From Megasphaera coli (GTDB lineage: Bacteria; Bacillota; Negativicutes; Veillonellales; Megasphaeraceae): 64,000 nucleotides of DNA. The stretch is taken from contig NZ_FMIY01000002.1 of the NCBI RefSeq assembly GCF_900095855.1, positions 1,231,322 to 1,295,321 of the forward strand. The letters are read 5' to 3'. Below, piece after piece: positions 18,332 through 25,873 of this stretch (position 1 is the first letter of the stretch; each line of letters begins with the position of its first letter). The notes under the pieces were generated by a model, which was not told the origin of the DNA, searched no databases, and saw only the letters and a program-made list of their open reading frames with translations. Made by a program: the position numbers and the translations under genes.

Positions 18332-18998
18332 AGGCCTCACCTTCCGTATTGGCCGAGATATATTCACGCACGTACTCGTCAGGCGAACAGAGATGCCCCT
18401 TTCCTGAAGCGAGATGGAACATATAATCAGAATTGCGTTTAGCCGCCCTCAAGTTATGTTCAACCGTAATAACCGTCATCCCAGATTCATTGAGCTGCCG
18501 CAAAAGAGCGTATAATTCACGCTGTCCGCGCACGTCGATGCCGGCAGACGGTTCATCAAGAATGAGCAAATCCGGCTGTGCCATTAAGGCCCGCGCAACA
18601 AAGACGCGCTGGCACTGTCCGCCCGATAAATTACCGATAAGGGCATGCACGAACTCTTCCATGCCGACAAGATGCAAATAATGCCGTATGGCGCTTCGGT
18701 CCTTTATTTTCATGATTTTCCCGTAATAATTCATGACTTCCCATACAGTAATGGGAAACTGACTGTTCAAAGCATCAAAACGCTGCGGTACATAGGCGGG
18801 CCGTGTAAAATCATTGAAAATTTCGCCGTGTGTCGGCGTTTGCAGTTTTAAAATCAACTTTATGAGCGTACTCTTACCGGAACCGTTTTCGCCGACAACG
18901 GAAATATAATCACCGTCACGAACGGTTAAATTGATATCGCTCAATACATAGGGCGACGTCAAATCATAAGCAAAATAAATATGTTTTAACTCAAGCAC
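18324..18998 (-). CDS. Zinc/manganese-type ABC transporter, ATP-binding protein
   Basis: A 224-residue ATPase of the ZnuC/MntB type. Walker A GENGSGKST, Q-loop YVPQRFD, signature LSGGQCQR, Walker B LLILDEPSAGID and the switch histidine VEHNL are intact. The protein is at the short end of the family. First gene of the operon. The roughly 160 bases upstream contain the terminator of the uspA operon, then an AT-rich stretch (TTATATAG near 19022) that may carry the promoter. Confidence 0.92.
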   Translation of the reverse strand: MLELKHIYFAYDLTSPYVLSDINLTVRDGDYISVVGENGSGKSTLIKLILKLQTPTHGEIFNDFTRPAYVPQRFDALNSQFPITVWEVMNYYGKIMKIKDRSAIRHYLHLVGMEEFVHALIGNLSGGQCQRVFVARALMAQPDLLILDEPSAGIDVRGQRELYALLRQLNESGMTVITVEHNLRAAKRNSDYMFHLASGKGHLCSPDEYVREYISANTEGEAYV

Positions 18999-19101
18999 GG
19001 GAATTCCCCCCTCGTCAGATTATTATATAGTCGCGCTTACGCAAATGCAAGTTATTCGCATACTCCAATCCGTCCGTGCCTGCGGCCCTTACGGATACAA
19101 A

Positions 19102-19147
19102 AATGCGTTTCCGCCTTACGGCCATCGCCGCTCTGCGGAAACGCATT
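19102..19147 (-). terminator. Intrinsic terminator of the uspA operon
   Basis: A perfect 13-base stem (AATGCGTTTCCGC at 19102, complement at 19135) with a 20-base loop. On the minus strand it is followed by TTTTTG. It closes the operon that ends with uspA. Confidence 0.85.
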
Positions 19148-19162
19148 CAACTATATCACTTT

Positions 19163-19603
19163 TTACTTTACGACGATGACGGGAGAGCTCACGTGTTCCA
19201 ACACATACGTACTCACAGAACCCATTGCGACACCTGCCAATGCTCCCAAACCGCGTGTTCCCATAACGACCAGATCAGTCCCGGAACGTTCCGCAACAGA
19301 GACAATGACCGCCCCGGGTGAACCGATTTCAAATAATTCATCCGCCGTGATCTCTGCAGGAATACGTTTTTTCGCTTCCTGCAGAACGGCATCACCCTTC
19401 TGCTGCACTTTTTTTGCAACTGCGCCGGCATCATAGCTGCCGAAAAATCCGTTAATACGCGTCATTGCCGACGTTAAGGAGGCAACATAAAGAACCGTAA
19501 CGGAGCTCTTCATTTCGCCGGCCAAATACACGGCATGCTCCAAGGCCAGTCGGGAATATGGCGAGCCGTCGAAAGGAACCAGTATTTTCTTATACTCCTT
19601 CAT
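19163..19603 (-). CDS. Universal stress protein (UspA family)
   Basis: A 146-residue single-domain Usp with the ATP-binding signature GTRGLGALAGVAMGSVS near the C-terminus and the N-terminal ILVPFDGSPYSRLALEHA. The G-2x-G-9x-G(S/T) pattern means it probably binds ATP. It is the last gene of the envelope operon and starts 12 bases after the small hypothetical gene, with AAGGTGGAG upstream. Confidence 0.92.
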   Translation of the reverse strand: MKEYKKILVPFDGSPYSRLALEHAVYLAGEMKSSVTVLYVASLTSAMTRINGFFGSYDAGAVAKKVQQKGDAVLQEAKKRIPAEITADELFEIGSPGAVIVSVAERSGTDLVVMGTRGLGALAGVAMGSVSTYVLEHVSSPVIVVK

Positions 19604-19615
19604 ATTATCTCCACC

Positions 19616-19945
19616 TTATGTACTGCGTTTTCCCGTTTTCGATCTCGTCTTTATAACAATATTACGTCCGTCTTTTACAACTTCCAATGAAATGTCGCCG
19701 ATACCGTCTTTATAATAGGCCAGCTTAATTTCCAACAGCAACGCCCCGACCTTTGTCTGCAAGTCTTCCGTAAAGAACTGTTTTCGCAAACCGGCTGCTT
19801 TGTCCTGCGGTTTTACAGACAAGGCCCGTTTTTTCGGTTTCACCGCTTCATCGTCCCAATCAGCCGTCTCAAAAGTTATATTTTCTTCCGCTCCGGCAAA
19901 CATATCTGCAAGGGAACGATTTTTCGGTATTTTATTTTTTCCCAT
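19616..19945 (-). CDS. Small hypothetical protein, lysine-rich
   Basis: 109 residues, unrecognised. The first 60 are polar and probably disordered, with a basic patch (KPKKRALSVKPQ). The last 50 form an alpha-beta unit (KVGALLLEIKLAYYKDGIGDISLEVVKDGRNIVIKT cut at the usual strand breaks). There is no signal peptide. A good AAGGTG lies before the ATG, and the gene sits tightly between the secreted 301-residue protein and uspA. Confidence 0.65.
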   Translation of the reverse strand: MGKNKIPKNRSLADMFAGAEENITFETADWDDEAVKPKKRALSVKPQDKAAGLRKQFFTEDLQTKVGALLLEIKLAYYKDGIGDISLEVVKDGRNIVIKTRSKTGKRST

Positions 19946-19960
19946 GTAATTACACCTTCT

Positions 19961-20866
19961 TTACTTATCGGTTTCGGCGTTTTCAACCTTATCCGAGGCT
20001 TCATGCATGCTGTCCAAGGTTATTTGACTGAAATCTTCCGGCGTTTTGTACGTTGCAATCTTCGTAAATCCCTTGCGCAAGCGACCGCGATACGCAGCAA
20101 TCACCTTATTGTCCGCATTCATTTCGGCAATGTAAATTTCTTGCCCGTCTATGCCGACGAGACGGAAATTTCCGTTCGGTGAAATTTCCCGCCATGTTCC
20201 CGTATCACCTTCAAGCATGTAAACAATACCCGTACGCAAATTATCGTAGAAGAACACGTCTTTATCGTAAAATACGGCAATTTTACCGATATTTTCCGCT
20301 TGCACGGGAATGCGCCGCGTGTCGTAGTTGGCGTCGGTGCGGTAAATGCGGTACTTGTCTTTATCCACTTCCAGCTTCATATAGACCACATTGGTCGCTA
20401 CGGAGTAAGCCACATCGACGATTTTGCTGTCTCGCGGCGCGTTTTCAATCTCCGTATCCAGTTCTCTGTCCGGTGCCAAGGGATTATATTGCGCTATATA
20501 AACGCCGTATTCGCCGGTCCGGTCGTCGCGGCCGTAGCTGGCAAAAATCGCCAAATTTCTGTCAGGCAGCCATTCAAAGAAAGAGAGCTTCCGTCCGTGT
20601 AAGCTGATGCGCTGCGGTTCGCCCTTTTTGCCGGCCTGATAAATAGTAACTCTGTCACCGACAACGGTGGCCATGAAGCGCTTATCAAAGGAGTAATAGG
20701 CCTGCCCGTCCGGCTCTACGCCGAATCCGAGGGCCTCCTGCTGATTCGTGCCGCCGATTTGATAATCCGACGTGGCCGCAAAGAGAATATTATCCAAGTA
20801 ATAATATATGCCCGCCTGCAGCAAGAGTCCGGCGGCAAACATGAGTGAAACTTTTTTTAACTTCAT
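19961..20866 (-). CDS. Signal-anchored protein of unknown function, propeller-like
   Basis: 301 residues with a hydrophobic N-terminus (residues 7-30) that can serve as a signal anchor. The rest is a series of short beta strands with repeating patterns such as RVTIYQAGKKGEP, NLAIFASYGRDDRTG, YRIYRTDANYD and VFFYDNLRTGIVYMLEGD. This suggests a beta-propeller outside the membrane. No catalytic motif is visible. GGGAGGGG precedes the ATG, 12 bases after the NAGPA-type gene. The function may be linked to cell-surface glycan work because of its neighbours. Confidence 0.65.
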   Translation of the reverse strand: MKLKKVSLMFAAGLLLQAGIYYYLDNILFAATSDYQIGGTNQQEALGFGVEPDGQAYYSFDKRFMATVVGDRVTIYQAGKKGEPQRISLHGRKLSFFEWLPDRNLAIFASYGRDDRTGEYGVYIAQYNPLAPDRELDTEIENAPRDSKIVDVAYSVATNVVYMKLEVDKDKYRIYRTDANYDTRRIPVQAENIGKIAVFYDKDVFFYDNLRTGIVYMLEGDTGTWREISPNGNFRLVGIDGQEIYIAEMNADNKVIAAYRGRLRKGFTKIATYKTPEDFSQITLDSMHEASDKVENAETDK

Positions 20867-20878
20867 TCCCGCCCCTCC

Positions 20879-21820
20879 CTATTTCACGATAAACGCGGTC
20901 GGAATCATGCGTTCGCCGAGCAAATCGGCCGGCTTATTGACGACATTGCCGTTCATATACAAGGTCGAGCTTGAGCCGCCGTCCAAGTTTGCCGCAATAT
21001 AGGCGCCTTCTTCATAAAGAATATTCTGTACATCGCGCAGTGTCGCGCCGATGGAGTAGGACGGCTGCCGTCCGTCGATGACAAGGAAAAGAACGGTACC
21101 GTCTTTACGCTGACCAATAGCCGTACGCGGGCCGACGCCCCAACCGCCGTCGCCGCTCGTAATCATTTTTTCGCCGTTCACAATGAGGGCGGGGCCGAAA
21201 GAAATGCCTTCGCGTACGTCAAGTGAAATCAGCTCGCCTTTACTGTAATTACCGGCAAGAAGATTGCCGTCCTTCGTAAAACCTACAAACTCGTTTACTT
21301 CGCTGTCCGCCACATGCTGCCCTAAAACAAAGGTGCCGTCATGGATGATGAAGCCGTACGGGCTGCGGCCCGTACCGGTTCCGTTGGCGTCATAAAAACC
21401 GCCGGCGTTAATGGCCGCAACAGCGTTATTACGTTGCGCGATGCCGCTCGTCGTATCCCCCTTTTCATCCAGATTTTCGGCTGTTGCAATTTCCACACGC
21501 TTCGGATCCGGAATTTCCAATAAAAACCCCTTAAAGCGGCTGGAATCGATATTTTTTAATTTCAAAGACGGATCCGTACGAGTCGTGAACTTAAAAAGCT
21601 CCTGCTTCGGAGCCGTACTGATACCGCCAAGAATCTTGTCAATTTCGTCCTGCGAAAAAAGCCAGGTTATATATTGCGGGTGTCTGCTTTTCAAAATAGC
21701 ACCGACAACGGTACGCTTAATATTGTCGAAAGGCCCGAAAAGCACGACGATCGGCGACGTAACCGCAAAAAACAGGAGCGTCACCACCAAAAATTTACCG
21801 ATTTCTTTAACTATCTTCAT
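20879..21820 (-). CDS. Phosphodiester glycosidase (NAGPA) domain protein
   Basis: A 313-residue membrane-anchored protein. One transmembrane helix near residues 8-28 is followed by an exported NAGPA/DUF2233 domain. The family motifs are seen in AAINAGGFYDANG, GPRTAIGQRKDGTVLFLVIDGRQ and AANLDGGSSSTLYMNG. Relatives hydrolyse phosphodiester-linked N-acetylglucosamine or modify exopolysaccharide and wall polymers. I chose the ATG with GAGG seven bases upstream. The frame before it reaches into the deacetylase gene. It is next to a polysaccharide deacetylase, which supports a glycan substrate. Confidence 0.85.
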   Translation of the reverse strand: MKIVKEIGKFLVVTLLFFAVTSPIVVLFGPFDNIKRTVVGAILKSRHPQYITWLFSQDEIDKILGGISTAPKQELFKFTTRTDPSLKLKNIDSSRFKGFLLEIPDPKRVEIATAENLDEKGDTTSGIAQRNNAVAAINAGGFYDANGTGTGRSPYGFIIHDGTFVLGQHVADSEVNEFVGFTKDGNLLAGNYSKGELISLDVREGISFGPALIVNGEKMITSGDGGWGVGPRTAIGQRKDGTVLFLVIDGRQPSYSIGATLRDVQNILYEEGAYIAANLDGGSSSTLYMNGNVVNKPADLLGERMIPTAFIVK

Positions 21821-21848
21821 ATATACCTCATATGCCGATACGCGCCGG

Positions 21849-22655
21849 TTAACGTTCTTCGTAATGTTCCGTCGTAACGCGTTGTTTGAAATTATCAATA
21901 TCCACTGCATTGCCTATCCAAATACGATGAATTGCATAGGGATTGTCACCGTATTTTGCCCAGCCCGGGTTCATCGTAAAAGCCAACTTAATACCGTTTT
22001 TCTTCATGACTGCCTGGGATGCGGCATCATTCGAGCCGTAAGGATAGCAGTAAAATTCGTTTGTAATTCCCAAGTGGTCTTTCAATTCCTTTTGGCACAT
22101 GGCGACTTCTTGGTTTAAGACGGTTTCGTTCATGCCCGCCAAGCGTTCATGATGGTATCCGTGACCGGCAATAGTCATGCCTGAAGCTTGCATTTCTTCA
22201 ATCTGTTCCCATGTCAAACGAGTCCCTTGATCGGCATCATACGTAGGAATAAAGACGGTGCACGCAAAGCCGAATTCCTTCATAAGCGGCATGACGACAG
22301 AATAGGTATCCGCATACCCGTCGTCAAAAGTAATAACCACCGGATTTACAGGTACGGGCTTGTTGAATACGACATAATCGTACAGCTGCCCCATCGTAAG
22401 AGGGTGGAAATCATTATCTTTTAAGTACCGCATTTGTTCCCGCAAATGAGATTCCTTCAAAACGGCATCATTATCTTCTATGTCGCCGATCATATGATAC
22501 ATGAGAACAGGAATCCCGTTTTCAGGCACTGCCATGGCGACTTCTCCGGGCGCCGTTTCTTTTCCCGTCGCTCCGTCCGATGGTGTATCCGTACTGCAGC
22601 CGGCCAAAAACAGGCCTGTCAGACATACACAAAAAAGCAGCTTTAAAATTCGCAA
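21849..22655 (-). CDS. Polysaccharide deacetylase lipoprotein
   Basis: A 268-residue NodB-fold deacetylase with a lipobox (LAGCS, cysteine near residue 20). The catalytic motifs are TFDDGYADTY (metal-binding aspartates) and HGYHHERL (HxxxH type). It probably removes N-acetyl groups from a surface glycan. The start appears to be a TTG at 22653-22655 with GGAGG at a proper distance. No ATG fits the signal peptide. It lies between the dehydrogenase-like gene and the NAGPA-type gene. Confidence 0.9.
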   Translation of the reverse strand: MRILKLLFCVCLTGLFLAGCSTDTPSDGATGKETAPGEVAMAVPENGIPVLMYHMIGDIEDNDAVLKESHLREQMRYLKDNDFHPLTMGQLYDYVVFNKPVPVNPVVITFDDGYADTYSVVMPLMKEFGFACTVFIPTYDADQGTRLTWEQIEEMQASGMTIAGHGYHHERLAGMNETVLNQEVAMCQKELKDHLGITNEFYCYPYGSNDAASQAVMKKNGIKLAFTMNPGWAKYGDNPYAIHRIWIGNAVDIDNFKQRVTTEHYEER

Positions 22656-22703
22656 GGCAATGCCTCCTCACACCCAATCATCGTTACAGCCGCCTGCACG
22701 CGT

Positions 22704-23675
22704 TTATTCTTCAACGGGAAGGCGCACAAAGGGAATATCTTCGTATTTTTCGTCTAAAAAGAGGCGAATAAACCGTTCCGCATCATCATACTTTTCTTTT
22801 TCCGCCTCTACGGAATGACACCGTACATCCGGCGTCAATAAAAATTCGGGCCGTTCCAACATTTCCAGCAACATGGCACTCGGGTGTTCCATGGTCAATA
22901 CGTCCAAGGCGACACTGCGAATATGTCCGTCGTCTACGGCATGATACAGCGCAGCTTCGTCGACAAGGCCGCCGCTGCCGCAGTTCACGAGCATAGCCCC
23001 CCGCTTCATGCATTCAAACTGTTCTTCCTGGAACATGTTGCGTGTCGATTCTTCTATAGGTAAATGGAGAGAAATTAAATCACTGGTTTTTAACAATTTA
23101 TCAAAGTCCACGGGGTTTACGCCGTTGTCGGACATAATTTTTTCACTGACAAACGGATCGTAGGCCTGAAGCTTACATCCGAAAGGCTGCAAACGCCGAG
23201 CCACGGCCTGTCCTACACGGCCGAAACCGACAAGGCCCAGCGTGTTGGCGCTGACACGATGGAGCGGCCAGGGAATTGCCCCGAACTGCCACCGGCTGTT
23301 ATTGCGCACATCGCCGGCATACTCCGGTATTTGTCGGAGCAGGGCCAGAATCATGGCGCAGGCATGATCGGCCACGTCTTCCTCAAAATAGCCGTGCAGG
23401 CAGGCAACCTTGATGCCGTGTTCTTCAGCTGCCTTTAAATCTACATTGGCAGCCGATTCGCCCAACACGACGATAAATTTCAAATCATTCAGTTCCGTCA
23501 ACACGGCCTGCGACACGACTTCATCTTCACAAATGAGCACATCGGCATCATCCAATTGTTCTATTAATTCTTCATCATCTGTGGCGGAGCAATATTCCAC
23601 ATCGGCAATATCGCTCAACCTCTCTCCAAAATCATCTTCATCCTGGTGACCTGTAAGAACACGTATGTGGTACAT
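22704..23675 (-). CDS. 2-hydroxyacid dehydrogenase-like protein with altered active site
   Basis: 323 residues of the D-isomer-specific 2-hydroxyacid dehydrogenase family. The NAD-binding Rossmann motif GFGRVGQAV is intact and the substrate domain is of normal length. The usual catalytic arginine in the N-x-x-R-G-G segment is replaced: the sequence here is NCGSGGLVDEAAL. The usual TPH histidine is an aspartate (LLTPDVRCH). The glutamate equivalent may remain in LTMEHPS. The protein may therefore bind NAD without normal turnover. ATG 23675 has AAGGAG eight bases upstream. First gene of the envelope operon. Confidence 0.82.
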   Translation of the reverse strand: MYHIRVLTGHQDEDDFGERLSDIADVEYCSATDDEELIEQLDDADVLICEDEVVSQAVLTELNDLKFIVVLGESAANVDLKAAEEHGIKVACLHGYFEEDVADHACAMILALLRQIPEYAGDVRNNSRWQFGAIPWPLHRVSANTLGLVGFGRVGQAVARRLQPFGCKLQAYDPFVSEKIMSDNGVNPVDFDKLLKTSDLISLHLPIEESTRNMFQEEQFECMKRGAMLVNCGSGGLVDEAALYHAVDDGHIRSVALDVLTMEHPSAMLLEMLERPEFLLTPDVRCHSVEAEKEKYDDAERFIRLFLDEKYEDIPFVRLPVEE

Positions 23676-23984
23676 ATCACTGCTCCTTTTCTGCAAAACC
23701 CGTTTAAAGATATAAAGATACAGTTAAATATATAACATAAATGCAGTGAAATAGCAAGGCTGCAGAAGCGCCGTCGTCTCAAAAAACACACGACAGTTAC
23801 CTGTTGTGACACGGAGTTCATCTCATCGATAATACAAAAATATATTTTTGAAATCTTTGCGGACCTTACCTCATCCGCAAAGACCGCGGGAATGAAAAAG
23901 AGGAATCACCAAACAGTTTTTAAACCGCTTGCATAATAGCGGCTTAAATGGACTGAAAGTGTTTCCTCTTCTTATTTATAAATA
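23676..23984. other. Intergenic region with terminator hairpin
   Basis: About 300 bases between the dehydrogenase-like gene and tRNA-Ser. It holds the probable promoter of the envelope operon (AT-rich part near 23700-23750, no clear consensus found) and the long hairpin at 23898-23970. I see no protein-coding gene. Confidence 0.6.
23898..23970 (-). terminator. Long stem-loop terminator behind tRNA-Ser
   Basis: Outer arms AAGAGGAA and TTCCTCTT (23898 and 23963) enclose an inner pair (ACAGT/ACTG and TTTAAACCGC against GCGGCTTAAA) around a short loop. The T run lies on the minus-strand side, so it fits termination of the tRNA transcript. Confidence 0.7.
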
Positions 23985-24073
23985 TGGCGGAAGGGGTGGG
24001 ATTCGAACCCACGGTACCTCGCGGTATCACTAGTTTTCAAGACTAGCTCCTTAAACCTCTCGGACACCCTTCC
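23985..24073 (-). tRNA. tRNA-Ser (anticodon UGA)
   Basis: An 89-base class II tRNA with encoded CCA. The acceptor stem GGAAGGG pairs with CCCTTCC, discriminator G. The T arm carries GGTTCGAATCC, the anticodon loop CTTGAAAA gives UGA (forward 24037-24039), and the long variable arm is typical of serine. It stands 76 bases behind the end of the ABC exporter gene on the same strand. Confidence 0.96.
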
Positions 24074-24148
24074 GCAACGAAACAAGTATAGCAAATTCAA
24101 AAGTTTATCGTCAAGAAAGGCCGTTGCGTGGAAATAAAGCCGTCACGT

Positions 24149-25873
24149 TCAATAAACAAAATCTTCCGCCAGCCGTGCATTATACACCAGACTTGCATAT
24201 ACTTTTGAACTGCGGATAAGGTCATCGTGCTTTCCGCAGGCGTCGGTCTTCCCGTTATCGATGACGACGATCCGGTCGGCATTTTCAACGGATTTCAGCC
24301 GATGCGAGATGATGAGAACCGTTTTTCCCTTTATGAGCTTGTTTAGACTGTCCTGTATCTTTTTTTCATTATCCACATCCAGGGCGGCAGCTATCTCATC
24401 CAGGATGATGATGGGGGCATCCTTTAAAAATGCACGGGCAATCGAAAGCCGCTGCCTTTCCCCGCCTGAAAGAAGGGCTCCGTTTTCCCCAATAACTGTT
24501 TCATACCCGTCCGGGAGCTTATTTATAAACTCTTCGCAGTTCGCAAGCCGCGCCGCATTTTTGATCTCTTCGTAAGACGCATCTTTTTTCCCGATCCGTA
24601 TATTTTCCGCAATCGACGTATTGAAAAGAGTCACATCCTGGAAGACGATAGATATCTTTTCGAATAAAGTCTTTGTAGAAAGCCGTTTAATATCTTTTCC
24701 GCCGATCGTTATCGTGCCGCCGTCATAATCATAGAGCCGGGAAATAAGCCGCAGGATGCTTGTTTTTCCGCAGCCGCTTCGCCCTACCAACGCGGTCACC
24801 TCATTTTGAGCGGCTTTGAAGCTAACGTCGTCCAATACCTTCGTCCGGCCGTCATAGGAAAAAGACACATTTTTGAATACGACGTCATAGCCGGACAACT
24901 TCGTATCTTCACCTTTCTGTATTTCCGTTTCCCTGATTTCTTTTATCCTGTTAATTCTGGCGTCGAGATAAAATAATTCCGCTATATTTTGATTAACGCC
25001 GTCGGCAGATTCTTTCAGCTTCATTGCCGCCAGTATATAGCCGATCAGATAAAGTATCGTGACCTGCCCGGCCGCATACAGGGTAATCCCCGTAATGATG
25101 ACAACGGCAAGAGAAAGCTGCAAGAGCAGTCCGGCGAATACGACGGGAATGAAGACCATAAGTTCCGCTTTTATATGCATTCTTTCGCTTTCTTCCATTT
25201 TTTTATACAAGAGGCATTTGATCTTTTCCGACAATCCGAAGCTTTTGATATCTTGCTGCAGCTCAATGGTTTCCTGAAAATAGTCCGAATTATCTCTGAG
25301 TTTTTTGTAATATTTCAGATTTTCCCTCAGCTGCATCTTTTTAGACAGCCATATAAGGAAGAAATTCAACAGGACCGGCAGGATAACGGCAAGGCCGAGG
25401 AATATATTTCCCCACAACAGCAGAGCCGTAAAAACAGGGAAAAAAATAAAGAATCCCGCCGCCATTGCCATGGCATGGCTCATGGCGTGTTCGACGGCTT
25501 CGACATCGCTCATGACAGTTTGAGAGATGTCGGCGACGTCATGCTTTGAAAAATAAGACAGCGGCAGTTCCTTCAATATTTCTACAATTTGTATCCGTAA
25601 ATTGGCACTTTCCTTATAAGTAGCATTATATAAGCTGTCATACTGTATACTCAACAATATATACATGGCAATCAGGATCACGACAGACAGCACGATATAT
25701 AAATACCCGCTTTTAGTATTTCCCAGTATGAGTCCATCTGTCATCAGCATGAGGAGTATGAGGGGAAACATATTTATTATGTAAACGGAAAGGGATGCAA
25801 AGGTCGCTTTTACCAAATCCCCGGCCCCTTGCTCGGTCAACGCGAAGTATTTTTTAAACATCTCTTTCATCAT
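24149..25873 (-). CDS. ABC half-exporter (membrane and ATPase domains), second of pair
   Basis: 574 residues with six membrane segments (about 25-300), then a nucleotide-binding domain. Walker A is GRSGCGKTS, the signature is LSGGERQR, Walker B is IIILDEIAAALD with catalytic glutamate, and the switch is ISHRL. It should form a heterodimer with the preceding half-transporter, because its start (ATGA) overlaps that gene's stop and GGAGG lies just upstream. Such pairs in Firmicutes handle peptides, metallophores or drugs. The substrate here is not visible. The start could also be the next ATG at 25870. Confidence 0.9.
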   Translation of the reverse strand: MMKEMFKKYFALTEQGAGDLVKATFASLSVYIINMFPLILLMLMTDGLILGNTKSGYLYIVLSVVILIAMYILLSIQYDSLYNATYKESANLRIQIVEILKELPLSYFSKHDVADISQTVMSDVEAVEHAMSHAMAMAAGFFIFFPVFTALLLWGNIFLGLAVILPVLLNFFLIWLSKKMQLRENLKYYKKLRDNSDYFQETIELQQDIKSFGLSEKIKCLLYKKMEESERMHIKAELMVFIPVVFAGLLLQLSLAVVIITGITLYAAGQVTILYLIGYILAAMKLKESADGVNQNIAELFYLDARINRIKEIRETEIQKGEDTKLSGYDVVFKNVSFSYDGRTKVLDDVSFKAAQNEVTALVGRSGCGKTSILRLISRLYDYDGGTITIGGKDIKRLSTKTLFEKISIVFQDVTLFNTSIAENIRIGKKDASYEEIKNAARLANCEEFINKLPDGYETVIGENGALLSGGERQRLSIARAFLKDAPIIILDEIAAALDVDNEKKIQDSLNKLIKGKTVLIISHRLKSVENADRIVVIDNGKTDACGKHDDLIRSSKVYASLVYNARLAEDFVY

